This document shows positions 1 through 12,238 of a stretch of DNA of 64,000 nt, piece after piece. A program made the position numbers and the translations under genes. The first letter of the stretch is position 1; each line of letters opens with the position of its first letter. Source of the DNA: Rhizophagus irregularis (taxonomy: Eukaryota; Glomeromycota; Glomeromycetes; Glomerales; Glomeraceae); contig NC_089430.1 in NCBI RefSeq assembly GCF_026210795.1, positions 4,712,001 to 4,776,000 of the forward strand, in the 5' to 3' direction. Under the pieces are notes generated by a model. The model was not told the origin of the DNA, ran no database searches, and worked only from the letters and a program-made list of their open reading frames with translations.

Positions 1-360
1 TGATAATAAAAAAGAAAAAAAAAGTGTTAAATATCAACTTAAATTTATATTATTATTAACTACTAGGTAAACGGAAACCGTTGAATTTTATCGCTCAATT
101 AAGAATCTGTATTTTATAGTATACAATATTTATAATATTTCACTTAAAATTATATAAATAACGAGAATTTTTTTAAAAATTATCTTTACTTTATTATTAA
201 TTGAGACAAATTTCACAATTTATTGGCATCTAAAAGAAAACTAAATTATAATTTGTGTAGAATATTATTCTAGCTAATCATTTAACATAAAGTGAATAAA
301 AAAGAAAAAATAAATTGTAAATTATAAAACTAATAAAAAATTGAAATAATATTTATAATA
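1..360. other. AT-rich flank downstream of gene A1
   Basis: No gene is visible. The stretch is extremely AT-rich and lies directly 3' of the A1 stop codon, so it probably contains the A1 3' UTR. I see no clear repeat or RNA gene in it. Confidence 0.5.
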
Positions 361-882
361 TTATTTCGATATTCCAGAGTAACCAGAGCCTTCACCATCC
401 TGAGTGGTCATTGCACCATTAGGAAGACGTTTCCTAAGTTTATTGCTATGACAATTACGTTTATTATGGTGAATTTTTTTGGTGAGAATACCATTGTCAT
501 CACAGTCAATACTCATATTTGTAAACTTATGTCTGAAAGATTTGGTACCGCCACGACCATTTGGTTTTATATTCAATCCATCCGTGAGATCGAAAAGTGT
601 ATTTTTGCACTCATCAATAATTTTCATTCCGTAAGACGCGTTTGTATCATCGAAACCTTTGTTAAAGATTCCTGCGACTTCAGTGTGACCATTTTCGTCT
701 TGGGCAAAGAATACGTAACCTATAACCGGACCAGAATTGAAATCCGCGGCGGCGACAGAGCAACTGCATTGATGTCGTTTTTCAGGAGTATTAGATAACA
801 GTTCATTACTACTTGGAAAAGCTGACGAAATAGTAACGAAAGATAAAAGAATAAAAAAGGTCAAAAACGTAAAGTATTTCAT
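361..882 (-). CDS. Gene A1: small secreted SOD-like protein with dibasic-processed ends
   Basis: Single-exon gene, 173 aa from the Met at 882; another Met lies two codons upstream at 888. The open frame runs on to 1014, but that would place the start upstream of the TATA box at 998-1006, so the inner start is chosen. Residues 1-21 are a typical hydrophobic signal peptide. An EKR site at 34-36 precedes the mature QCSC motif. The core (about 45-140) reads like a Cu/Zn superoxide dismutase beta-barrel: GPV.G.V.F.Q, EVAGIF.KGF, GGTKSFRHKF, IDCDDNGI. The His-x-His copper ligands are not seen (MKII stands at that place), so enzymatic activity is doubtful. A second KR at 151-152 precedes a 21-residue tail starting LPNGAMTTQ that is strongly conserved in A2 and A3. 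It is divergent to gene B1. The SOD-fold assignment is by eye only; a CHRD-like or unrelated beta-barrel is possible. Confidence 0.8.
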   Translation of the reverse strand: MKYFTFLTFFILLSFVTISSAFPSSNELLSNTPEKRHQCSCSVAAADFNSGPVIGYVFFAQDENGHTEVAGIFNKGFDDTNASYGMKIIDECKNTLFDLTDGLNIKPNGRGGTKSFRHKFTNMSIDCDDNGILTKKIHHNKRNCHSNKLRKRLPNGAMTTQDGEGSGYSGISK

Positions 883-997
883 TGTCATATTTTTTTTTAA
901 AAAAAAGGGAAAAATTAATTGTTTTCTCTTGATATTATTTCTGTTTATTATTCGAATATTGAATTCGATGAGGAATGGAAGAAGGGTAGAATCCACC

Positions 998-1006
998 CTT
1001 TTTATA
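998..1006 (-). promoter_or_regulatory. TATA box of gene A1
   Basis: On the minus strand the sequence reads TATAAAAAG followed by GGTGGATTC, about 115 nt before the chosen start codon. The same TATAAA(AA)G motif lies about 100-130 nt upstream of A2 and A3, and the following GGGTG.ATTC is shared with A3. Confidence 0.6.
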
Positions 1007-1014
1007 TTTCTCAC

Positions 1015-2365
1015 AAGAAAGAATTTATATTAGTCGAATAATCAGTAATTTGATTAATTCTTTCTTTTGTTCTTGATCTAAAAATACATGTAAAAATTTA
1101 AAAATATAGAAATGTTACATAAATATGCTACATTGCATAAGTTATTGAAACTTTCTAATTTCTTCGATATTTTAATTAAAGTTCCTTGTCGGAGATTGTA
1201 TGAATCATAAAATTTTAACATTTTCGTCATTTGTAATAAGTTTATTAGTAAAATCTATATATAAATTTAACGCTAAAAAAAACAAAAATCATTATTGAAT
1301 ATGTTGTATGATTGTGTTTACATAAATCAGAAATGAGTTTATTCACGCACACATATTATTTTGCATGCATAAATAAAGTATAAAAAGTAAACAATTAAGG
1401 AAATAAACATCACCGAATGATAACATATAAATATTTTTATGGTACACGTGATAATTTCAGGAACGGAAAAACTTCGGAGGAAAAAAAAAGAGTTTTCATT
1501 GATTTGTTCAAAAGCCTAAAAGAAGTTAGATCCCATCTTATATATCTTATATATATAAGGAAAAAGAAAATGCAACGAATAAAAAAAGTAATGTTAAATG
1601 ATGCATAATGCACAGATTGACCCGAAAATGTCAATCATAATAATAAAATTGATTTTTATCTTTTTTATCTTAAAATGAACAATACATTATTACTTCAATT
1701 AATTTAATTAATAATTTTACTTGTACGTGTATCCTTAAAGTAGTAACACAATCAATTTCATTGATTCTTTATTTCCGGATTTGAGAAATTTTTGTGCCGT
1801 GAATATAAACATTTTTATCCATTATAATAAGTTTTACGATACACCGATAGTCACTACGTTACGTAAATTTCATTATATCATCAGTAGATAGAATTTATGA
1901 TTGCGATGAACAACGAAATTTGTTCGTTCATGAAAATACATGAGTGCATAATCATAAAATTCATATCACATTATTGATAATCACAAGAAAGAAATGATAA
2001 AAAAGATCTCTTGGCAAGAATTTTCGGGAAAAACTCCGAAGAATAAATAAAGTAACGTCACTAAACTTATTTTGTTTATTTTAATAAAAAAAATTTTTTT
2101 TTTTTTTTTATGCATTTTATGCATCAAACAAAATCTAACTCTTTTTAATTTTCTAAATCACTTTTTATTACTCTTCCGCTACCATAATAATTTCGAAAAA
2201 GGTTAAATTCTTTACGAAAATTTTGGGGACTGGTTGAAAAAAAAAAACTCCAACAATATAATAAAAAAACAAGTTAGTTGTATATACTCTAAAAATTTAT
2301 GTCTTGTTTTCTTTTCCCTTTTAAAAAAAAATTCGTCTCTCTAAAGTAAATGCTACTTTTTTAAG
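1015..2365. promoter_or_regulatory. Shared divergent promoter region A1/B1
   Basis: About 1.48 kb separates the A1 and B1 start codons, with no convincing gene inside. Blocks recur in the same order in the A2/B2 spacer. Near A, at 1035-1130, the shared block contains GATCTAAAAATAC. A middle block at 2037-2080 contains GAATAAATAA and AAACTTATTTTGTTTAT. Near B, at 2236-2280, the shared block contains AAACTCCAACAATAT and CAAGTTAGTTGT. Their retention in both spacers suggests regulatory use or recent duplication; the sequence alone cannot separate these. Confidence 0.45.
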
Positions 2366-5300
2366 ATGAGGTTATATTATATTTTTCTTTTATCAATTAT
2401 TTTACTGGCGATATTACCAATAAAATCATCCATTATAATTGAAGAACCAATACCTGAAACCCCTTCAACTCCTCGCGTGTTAAATATAGATAATTATGAG
2501 GATGGCACGATAGTCGTTCGAATAGTTCGTTTAAACTATACAGCTCCTCCCAAATTTTGTCTGGAGGAAAACTTATCAATTCGCACAATTTATCCCAATG
2601 GAACTGTTAAAGGATTTGATCTTTCAGCAGATACATTAAATATACAACCTTTCAATTTTTGTCTTCTTTCAAAATTTAACCCTCTTAGATTTTACCCTGT
2701 AAAAAAAAATTTTTTGTTTTTAACTTACGCGGAAGCTGAAGATGTAAACAATCCTTTCACTTATAATGATTGGGGGATGATTATCGACTTAGATGGAGTA
2801 ATTAAAAGGTATATATGTAATATAAATTAACTTATTTATTTATATATTTGATATGAGCATAAATAATAAAGATTATTATACCGCTTCTTTATAGTAAATT
2901 TTGGTTAGGTACATCTTTTGTTAATACTACTACTAACGAATGGTTGCCCGCTCAAGATTCTATCAGACTAAATATCCATAGAGATAATGGATTTCTTCGT
3001 ACGGCACCCATAACTAGTACTAATTCTATGATCTTGCAACAATTCAAAGTGTAAATATTATATTTTAATTTACGAAAATTAATTTTAATAATTTTAATGT
3101 ATAATTTAATAAATATTTCTACTTCTTTTATAAGAAATGAAAATGGTGAAATCCAACTTCTTGCAAAATCTTATATGAATTTTACGGCTACTCCAGTCGA
3201 AACAGTTGCAACAATGGACGGAGGATACGCGATTATTTATCCTGGTATTACGCCGTCATCAACAATCCCTTTTGCTCCATATATATCGATCCATGGCTTT
3301 TTTTTACAAAATGGAAATCCAGAACCGCAAGGTCCATTTGTTCTTTATCAAACTCCAAATCCGGTATCAAAAATTATTTTACTTGATTGTGGTTTTACTA
3401 AAGTGGGATTTGGTCAAACTTGTATACTGGTTTTAAACGTTGCCCCAGCAACAGATCAAAATACGTTTATTAAAATGGATTTTCTTTCAACGGGAACTGT
3501 ATATAATATTACTATTTTTCAAAACCCTGCTGATCTTACTGATTTTGCCATTATGCCATTAGATTATGGAGGTTATCTCTTATTTAGTACAGCACCAAAT
3601 CTAGATAAAACTAAACTTAATCTTTATGGTTATATTTTGGATGACAATAGTAAACGTTATAATTGGAACATATCATATCCTACTATAACAAATTTTATTG
3701 GTGATATTTTAATTTTACCAAATAATACTCTTGTAATCCCTCAACCGGAATCTGGACAAACTTGGGGTTTGATCACCACTGATTTGTATAAGATCGAGGG
3801 TGCACGTGGTAAGGTGATACGAACGAGAAATAATATAATTACAGTATATCGTATAAAATATTTTTTAACTTGTATAAACTTTTAAAATGTTACTAGATCA
3901 TGGTTATGGAAATTTACATATCTTCAACACAACCCCGATCATTGGTGATACTATAGATCCATCTGGAATTGAATCCCTTACAATTAAATTTTATAGTAAA
4001 GTCAATTTATCACCTTATCGTAACGTTACGATTTTACAAGATGGTGGTATTATACGTCAAATTACTTCTGTAAGCAACGATAATGGAAATTTTGTAGAAG
4101 CTATTGATGACTATACTATTAAAATCAAAGTGATTGATAGTACTTTTAATCAGCCTAATACAAAGTATTATGTTTTAATTGATGATGGTTTTGTAGAGAG
4201 TAAAGATCTTCAAGAACCTATCATTGGAATACAAGATAATGCTTGGAATTTTAATACAAGTAAGTGTTTATCTTATTTAAAATGAAAGTGATGTTGCATA
4301 TACATAAAATAAAATTCCTTCTTTTCTTCATAATAGCTCAACAAGAAGTTACACAAAAAAGTATTTCAACTTTTTATGAAACAAAATTAAACGAATCTAG
4401 CATTAACGGAAAAGTTCGATTGACTGCAGAAGGAACCACTTATTTCAAAAGTTTCAAACATGATAAAATTAAACGTAAAGAATTTTTTGATAATTTAACA
4501 CAAGAATTGGCCAAAGCAGTCCCTGTTGGTCCGGAACGAATAACTACAAATGAAAGACATGAAATTGATACTTCCGTTTCACCCGAACAATACATTATAT
4601 CTATTAATATTAAAAGAGCCAAGAATTCAAATGACAGCAGATCTGTTAATTTGGTCGCTAGTGATTTAAATACTTTAATAAAATATAAACTTATTACTGT
4701 TATTGGTTCTGGAGTATATACAAATTATTTAGATGAAGAATATGGATATGAACCCATACGTAAGAATCCAATTTTTTTTCGGATAAAGGATTTCATCTCA
4801 AATAACTAAATAATATTTTTTTTTTTATAAAAATAGCCAGGTGGTTAGAAGAACATTTGAGTAGTATTCTTGGAACAATTGGATTGAACATTATATTATT
4901 GTTGTTTGCTTATTGGGTAAATATTCATTTAATATTAATATATTACAAAAAATAAAAAAAAATTTTTCTAACTTTTCCCCTTTTTTTAGAACAAAACATT
5001 TGCAATTTATACATGTGGCAACGCTATTGAAAAATTTGTGACGACAATTCTTTTTACTAGCATAGATGCGGGTAGCGTGGAAAATATCTTCACTACAAGG
5101 TAAAAAAAACCCCCTAAAAGTAAAATAAAAGAAGTATATTTATAGGTTTGTTTTTTTTCCAAATACTGATTTATTCTCTTCCCTTTCCCTCACTTTTTTT
5201 CTTCTAGTCTTTTTTTTGTGACATTTCCGTTTATCGTAAATTTGGGATTTGCATTTAAAGTTGTAATTGATGAACTTATGGGATATGATTTCCAAAAATT

Positions 5301-6626
5301 ATTAGAAAACATTAAAAAACTTAATGACTTGGTAAAAAAAGGCAACAATTCCACAGTAGAAGTTAACGATCGCAAAAAAAAATTTAAGAAACTCATAAGA
5401 GAAACTAGAAAAGAATTAATAAAAATTGAAGAAGAAGTTAGCGATCTTAAGAAAGATGTTAATGAAATATTAAAGAATCCTGTTGATGATGTAAAAACCA
5501 AGGAAAAATTGGTGAAAATTATCGATCATATAACAAAATTAGTAGACATTAGTGGACATTTAGATGAACTTTGGAAATTATTAGAATTTAATAAATTTGT
5601 TGCTATAAAATTAGAAGAAATTATCGTCGAAAAAGAATCGGAAGTAGATAACAAAGAATCAGAAGTAGATAACAAAGAATCAGAAGTAGATAACAAAGAA
5701 GTTTCAAAAGTTAATGAAGGAATTGTCAAAAAATTTGCAAATGAATTAATTAAAATTCATAATCTTATAATAAAGGAATTAAAAGAAGTTAAAGAACTTA
5801 ATGAGCAATTAAATAAAGCTGTAGACCTTATCGTGAATGAATCAAAAGAAGAACCTCCGATGAGCGAAAATGAACTCACGACGAGCGAAAATGAACCTAC
5901 GACGAGCAAAAATAAATTTATGAGCGAATTAAAAAAACTTGAGAGCTTTAAAAAGGAATTAGAGGAATTAGAAAAACTTGAAAGCTTTAAAAAAAAATTA
6001 GAAGAATTGAAAGAAAATAATGAAGAAAGTAACGGAAAGGATAGTATTCGGATAAAAATTAAGAAATTGTTTAGTAGGCTTCAAGAGAAATTCGAAGAGA
6101 TTATAAAAGCGATAGAAAAAAAGCGGCCGCCGAAGAAATATCGAAAACTTTCAAAATGGTTAAGAGATTATAAAGATAATCAAACAATTGTTATAATATT
6201 CACGATATTAGCAGGAGTCGATATTTCACATTTAGAATTGCTTGGATCACAGTTACAAATTCCAAATATTAATTATTTTGGTCTTGAAATTCGAAATATT
6301 AATTTCAATGCTGAATTATCTCAAGCAGCAGAAAATAGTTTATTTTGGGGTGATGTCACTAATATTTTCATTGAAGATGTTTCTACAATATTTATTCAGG
6401 TATGTAAATTATTTTTGTATTAATATTTTATTTTTTTATTAAACCAATCATTAAATTTTATTTTATTTTTCAATAGTGTTTTTATTTGTCTCAAGTTGTA
6501 TCATTTGGTTACACGCCCATATACACTATTTCAAAATCTATTATACATCTCATTAATAACGTTTATCACATACATCAATATAATAAATCCTCAGACACCA
6601 ACCCGGGCGAACCCAATAATTTGTAG
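2366..6626 (+). CDS. Gene B1: multi-exon membrane protein with Ig-like ectodomain and coiled coil
   Basis: Nine exons: 2366-2808, 2895-3050, 3135-3808, 3897-4259, 4337-4759, 4837-4916, 4990-5099, 5208-6399, 6477-6626. All introns are GT..AG (73-108 nt), and the exons total 3591 nt (1196 aa). Residues 1-22 are a signal peptide ending near IKSS. Residues 23-424 form a beta-rich ectodomain with many N-x-S/T sites. Exon 4 (about 425-545) resembles a bacterial-type/SbsA-like Ig module: ..KYYVLIDDGF.., then IIGIQDNAWNFNT. Exon 5 ends the ectodomain. Hydrophobic segments lie in exon 6 (about 695-713), early exon 8 (about 751-772), late exon 8 (about 1076-1095) and across exons 8/9. Residues about 775-1060 are a charged coiled coil with three ESEVDNK repeats. 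It is probably a surface protein of a fungal lineage-specific family. No enzymatic motif is seen and the function is unknown. Confidence 0.85.
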
Positions 6627-6852
6627 AATGAATGGAGATGCTCAAAATTTAACTAATAATTTTTATTGTTCGATCAATACAACTTATTAAATTAATTATT
6701 ATTTAAATAAATGTTATATATAATAATGCAGAATTGCAGACGTCGTTAAAATTTTTATTTTTCCAAATAAAATTTCTAATATATAAATGTTATACACGAT
6801 CTGCCTAACAAAAATTTTGTTTCTTTACTTATTGTGTCGTTCGCCAATTAAT
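6627..6852. repeat. Edge of the A/B segmental duplication, copy 1
   Basis: The sequence 3' of B1 up to about 6852 (for example GATCTGCCTAA, TTGTTTCTTTAC, ATTGTGTCGTT) matches 29311-29485 behind B2. Similarity stops shortly after the shared AATTAAT, which marks one duplication breakpoint. The open frame crossing this place (6787-6987) has no coding support. Confidence 0.55.
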
Positions 6853-7530
6853 GACCCTAATGAACAATTGTTTATGAGAAAAATCAGGGTGGCGGGCTAT
6901 GCATGCGCAATACCGGCGGTCGTCATATTGATGAGTCCTTTCGAGAATAAACTGCTGATTAATTTTAAACAATACGTTTCTTTCTAACAAACGAAAAATT
7001 ATTCACTATGTCCATTTTTAGAGATTGTCAGTGTGGGGCAAGTCAGAACTGTAATTCAATTGACACTACAAATATTAATCCATGCTAATAATATTCACGG
7101 AATTAATAATAAAACCACTTAGACTAGATTTTGCCGATCATGTAGAAACATTAAAATTTTACAGGGTTGGTGAGTTTTGCAGCATATTTAGGGTCATTGT
7201 CGTGTCCAAAAATTGTTTCTTCAGTTGAAGTTAAATCACCTTCAATCAAACGAAGATCAGTTCAGCTGCAAACTCCTTTCGTTGTAAACCATTATACTAC
7301 AATCGCTAATCTGATTGTTGTTTACATTTTCCTTCCAACAATACTGAAACTTACTTTCTCATCTTCTTTCAGTCTTCATCAGGACAAAATTTTCGTGTAT
7401 CTTCTAGGTAAGACTTATTTTTCTCTCAACCATTTCTTTAGAATACCATATAATATTGCATTGAATATTATTTGTTTTTAAATTTATCTTGTATGCCAAT
7501 AGCAGTAGAACATCGATAGCAAGTTAGTAT
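6853..7530. other. Intergenic, no gene recognised
   Basis: AT-rich DNA with a short GC-richer patch near 6885-6940. No exon structure, RNA gene or repeat stands out. It ends at the target-site duplication of the hAT-like element that follows. Confidence 0.4.
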
Positions 7531-7538
7531 AATACGAT

Positions 7539-9739
7539 TAGTGCTTCGATCCGGGTAGAAATCGTTATCCGGATAAATTAAAAAAATTATCCGGCTTTTA
7601 TCCGGATAGAAACCGAACCCCGGATATATACTTGCCGCCCATTTAAATGGGATGGGAGTCCCATCCCATCCCATCCCATTCCATCCCAAATCCCAAATCC
7701 CATTCCCATTCCAATCCCAAATCCCAATCCCAATCCCATCCCAAATCCCAAATCCCATCCCAAATCCCATTTCCTATAATTTCAGCCAAATTTTATAATT
7801 CCGGCCAAATTTTCCTTTTTGGGCACTTGAGTAACGTTACACAATCCAAAAAAGGCAATTTTGATTCTCATCAAAAACGGGAAATGAGTTACACAATAAT
7901 CCAAAAAAGGATATTCTATGTCGATCACTTAATTCCGGCCAAAATTAAAAATTACGTGACTCCGGCGATAAATAGCAAACTCCTTTTTTATTAACATAAA
8001 ATTTTTTCAAATATAATACTCTTTAATCTAAGAATTGATTAATTACAGATTATATGATAATAATATGAATGCTTAATAGGTTAATACTTTACAAATAATT
8101 AAATATACAAAAAATTATAAATAAATCTCTTTAAAGATATTATATCTTATACTGTATATGCTAATAATTTAAATTTAAATTAAAAAAATTAGAAAACTAA
8201 ATCCATTTTTATTGAATACCAAGCCATTTTAATTAAATACTAAGCATTTGATGTTAATGAATTATTATTTATTATTTTATAGATAAATTTTTTATTATTT
8301 TAATAAATAGGTTAAAATAAAGTTAAAATATTACATTTTTGTTATAAAAAATTTATAATTTTGTAATGTTTTTTTATAATAAAAAGGCAAATGCAACAAT
8401 AAAAAATTAATTCCAAATATTTCTTATTTAATTGATATTACAGGACCTCAGACATCTATTATAGAATTCATAATGGCTTTTTGCAAAAATTAACCTAATC
8501 TGCTCTTTTTTTTTATTATTTCTTGCAAGAAATATTTTTATTTTATAGAGCTTAATATTAGCTACAAATTAAAAAAAAGTTTATCAAAATTGGATCACTG
8601 GATATTGAGAAAATCGCAAAAAACTAATTTGAAAAAGGACCGTAATACTAGAGCTGTAATTCTGGCCGGAATTATATGATCGGCATAAAAATTTCCTTTT
8701 TCGGAATGCTTGTGAAACCAAATCTCCCATTTTTTGTGGGAAGAAAAATTTCCTTTTTTGGAATTTTGTGTAACATCACGTGATAGATAGACCAATGGGA
8801 GTAAGGTTACACAATATACATGTATAAGATTAATGGGATATGGGATGGGATATGGGATATGGGATTGGAATGGGATTGGGATTTGGGATTGGAATGGGAT
8901 TATGACAAATGGGATGGGATAAATGGGATATGGGATGGGATATGGGTGGGATGGGATATGGGATTCTCCCAATCCCATTTATATGGGCGGCAAGTATACC
9001 CGGATAAGATTATATATAAAAAATTTTTTTATTGATCGATCTTAACAAATAATATCAGTGGCATTAACCTAATTAAATTTTGACTTAATATTTTTAACTA
9101 AATTGGTGATATTTTATTAATTTTAAATAAAATAAAATTTTAATTTCGGCCGGCACTATGAATTTTGCCTGTCAATTTTTTGAAAATTTGAGAAACGTAA
9201 AATTTTGCAATAAATACATTATTATAAATATAAAAAACACGATAAAATCGTAAAATAATGGAAGATTAGGCATAAACCAATTATTTTTATTATATTTATA
9301 TACTGTACTATTTTGTAACTTAAAATTAATCAATTCAACCTATCTATTAAAAAAAACTTTTTTTTTTAAATCATGGATCGACAGTAATTTGGGCCAAACA
9401 TATAATGGCGGCCAAAATTACAAAAATCCCAAATTTTGTTTAGCTGGGTTCAGGCCATCTATAATGCCAGCCCGAATTTTATGAAATTGCTTGATATTTG
9501 TCAAGAGGCAGCAGTATCCGGATTACTGCCGACCATCGAATGTTCTACTAGTAATTTTAGTAAGATAGATTATGATTTTAATAAATGGTAATTTAATAGA
9601 TAATAATTTCAATAAATAAGTAATTTAAATGATTAAAAAAAAATTTTTATAATTTTTTTTATCCGGATAATGGGTCAAGCTATTTTTTTTTTGGATATCC
9701 GGATACCGCGGTTTTATCCGTGCACGGATCGAAGCACTA
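7539..9739. mobile_element. Nonautonomous hAT-like DNA transposon, 2201 bp
   Basis: Perfect 15-bp terminal inverted repeats, TAGTGCTTCGATCCG at 7539-7553 and its complement at 9725-9739. They are flanked by a perfect 8-bp target-site duplication, AATACGAT, at 7531-7538 and 9740-9747. Eight-bp duplications and ends of the form YARNG are typical of the hAT superfamily. No transposase frame is present. Motifs of the type ATCCGGATA recur near both ends. The element is interrupted by a second element at 7627-8998. Confidence 0.85.
7627..8998. mobile_element. Second hAT-like element nested in the first, 1372 bp
   Basis: Inverted ends TATACTTGCCGCCCAT at 7627-7642 and its complement at 8983-8998 extend imperfectly to about 30 bp. 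The flanking 8-bp duplication is CCCGGATA at 7619-7626 and 8999-9006, inside the outer element. Both subterminal regions carry arrays of GGGAT-type words in inverted orientation (about 7645-7775 and 8828-8965). Inside these lie inverted blocks about 170 bp long containing CCAAAAAAGG, GTTACACAA and ATTCCGGCCA. The long inverted arms would allow foldback. No protein is encoded; frames that run through the GGGAT arrays are low-complexity. Confidence 0.8.
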
Positions 9740-9747
9740 AATACGAT

Positions 9748-10260
9748 AAACGACCTGTAATTTCGTATGACAATCTAAATTGACATATATATTATAGTTC
9801 AAAAGTATTGTATGAATACAAAAAAAAGAGTAAACTGAAAATATCAAATATTTGGATATGTCAGGAGGTTATCAATTCCAGCAGACATTTAACGTGAAAG
9901 ATAATTAAACTTTATTACTTGCATATAAACACAAATATTTTATTAAGGCCATGTTCATTGCTTAAGCATCTCTTTCAATGATAAGATATGACTAAGGCCA
10001 TAACAAACTTAATCTTATGGTTTTCACAATATAAAAATTTCATCAATAACCCGGCAACCGGCCTTTAATTTTTTTTTTCCAAAAATTTTATGTGAAATTT
10101 TTTTTTTTAATTTTTAAAAAATTCTCACCCGACATAGTAATAATATAAAAAATTTTTTTTTGGGACCTAACAAAAACTGACCTGGCCGGGATATGAAAAC
10201 CATTTTTACCATTTTTGCCACTTTGTGTCGCCTAATCTAATTTTTATTTGATTTTATAAT
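9748..10260. other. Intergenic, no gene recognised
   Basis: AT-rich with long T/A runs; no gene, RNA or clear repeat boundary is visible. Confidence 0.35.
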
Positions 10261-10261
10261 T

Positions 10262-10650
10262 GAACTTCCTAAAATAAAAAAGAATAAAATAAATGAAATA
10301 AGGAGAAGAAATAAAGGAAGAGGAAAAGAGAAAAAAAACAAAGGAAAAAAAGAAAACAAAAGGATAAGAAAAAGTGAAAATGAAATATAAACAAAATGGA
10401 ACAGGAAATGTAGTACAAAATGTGATAGTAAATCACAAAATGGAATAGAAAGTGGAGAAACAAAATGGAACATGAAGTAAAGAACAAAATGAAACGTGAA
10501 GTAAAGAAAGTGAAGTAAAGAACAAAATGGAACATGAAGAACGAATGGAATAGGAAATAAAAGAGGGAAGAAAGGAAATAAAATGAAATAAAATGAAAGG
10601 AATAAAGAAACGAAATAAGAATAAAGAATAAAAGAAAGAAATGAGGTTAG
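10262..10650. repeat. Degenerate purine-rich minisatellite tract
   Basis: About 390 bp of almost pure A/G on the plus strand, built from variants of AAAATGGAACATGAAGTAAAG. Open frames on the opposite strand translate only to Phe/Leu/Ser-rich low-complexity sequence and are not genes. Confidence 0.7.
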
Positions 10651-12238
10651 TGTGGTGGTATGGGCCGATTTGATGCATTAAGTAGTAAATTTGTTATTTA
10701 TTAAAATTTTTGTTAAAAAATTTCAATGAAGTATTTTTTTTCTATATAACAATAATTGTAAAGCTTAACAAATTTACTTTAGTTACAAAATTATTATTTT
10801 TGGCAAGATAGTATAAAGTTATAATAATAATCATCTATCGTCTCCTCAAAAACCTGTTGTCCACCTGTTGGACATGCTGTAATTTTGGCCGAAAATACCG
10901 TAATTTTAGCCAAATTTCCCTTAAAATATCCGATAATGTTGGCCAAATCCATTTTATGCGTTGAATCGGCCCATATGAATCAAAACCAAACCCATGCAAA
11001 TTTATAATACCTAATTCTTCAGTTTGGCCGAATAAGTTGTAAGTGTTAAAGCATACTAATTAATATATAAAGGCTTTCAAAATTTCACTTTGTTTACGGT
11101 GCAATAACACTTTATTACGATTGACATGTACCTCAGACTAATTAATAAAGAAATAGTTATTTTGTTTTTTAAAAATTATTTATAGCTAATATTTTAAATA
11201 TGTAATAAAACATTGTATTTAACGCTATTTTTAATAATAAAGTTTCTTATAATATTTAGTAAAAGTTGTAAAAAAAATAACATTGTTATCGTGGAATTTC
11301 AATTGTACATTTCTGGTAGTGAAAATTTTATGGTGATCATGATTCATGAATACGATTTCAATACTATATCGTTATTTTTTATTGTACAAGTAAAATTCAA
11401 TTCTTGATCGACCGAAAAAATGTATAACCAATCAGATCATAGTTACAATTAAGCACAGTTTTTGGATTGGATCTGGGTGAACACCAATTTTTTTTGTAGA
11501 TCTATTTGACTGACCGCTGATCGCATCAGCAACCAATTATCTAAGATGCAAATTTTTACGATAAATCCGATTCGGTTTAGAATTGAACAAATTGAACAGG
11601 GCTAGTGTTACAAATTATTGATCGATCGATCGCACGTATACTAATGCTCGACTTCAAACGTAACAATAATATAGCATAGTTTGAATTATAATTTGATATT
11701 TCATTTTAAATTAATAAGACCTAACATGAAGAATAACGTGTTCATCCGAAGACGCAGCTGCTATAGTACAGAAAAATTATTTCATCGTTAAATGTCTAAA
11801 AAGACTTTTATTGTAAATAAAGGTCTATTAGAAGATTAATTTGAATAATAATTTCACACGAATAGAACAATTAGTTTTGACATCTTATTGTTTTTAATGC
11901 GAAATTTTCAATTAATCACAATGACATCCTATTAAGTTAGTTTGTATTAACGACATAAATGTATTAGGTAGCATCAAATTTGTTTTTATATGCAAGGGAA
12001 AAATCTGATCGCGGTAAAAAAATCAACCTAATAAGCCTAATAAGGGAAAAATCAGCCCATATGAAATGTACAAGCTACAAATATGAGTATGAGATCATAG
12101 TTTTACTTCTCAAGCCACACCACTCAGTTGATCATCAAAAGTTAGAAATTATGTCATAAAGTTGATCACTTGATTTTCTTGTATTTTATTATTGATTTAT
12201 TGATCATGAGACTACTGATTATTATAATAATTATTCAA
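10651..12238. other. Intergenic, no gene recognised
   Basis: AT-rich DNA. Near 10659-10678 and 10955-10975 there is a short imperfect inverted pair around GGGCCGATT, possibly the remains of a small element. No coding signal. Confidence 0.35.

Noticed and set aside
448-798. Plus-strand frame opposite A1, and the similar one at 22796-23116 opposite A2
   Set aside because: Antisense shadows of gene A; the open frame follows from codon use on the real strand.
883-1014. N-terminal extension of A1 to the upstream Met at 1014
   Set aside because: It would start at or upstream of the TATA box and precede the signal peptide with 44 non-secretory residues; A2 and A3 have no such extension.
6787-6987. 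66-codon frame behind B1
   Set aside because: Spans the duplication breakpoint; the duplicated copy behind B2 does not keep the frame open.
7468-7994. Open frames rich in Gly/Trp/Asp or Pro/Ser/His through the GGGAT arrays (also 8595-9035)
   Set aside because: Low-complexity translation of the inverted arms of the nested hAT-like element.
10237-10678. Three overlapping Phe/Leu/Ser-rich minus-strand frames
   Set aside because: Translation of a purine-rich simple repeat; only polypyrimidine codons.
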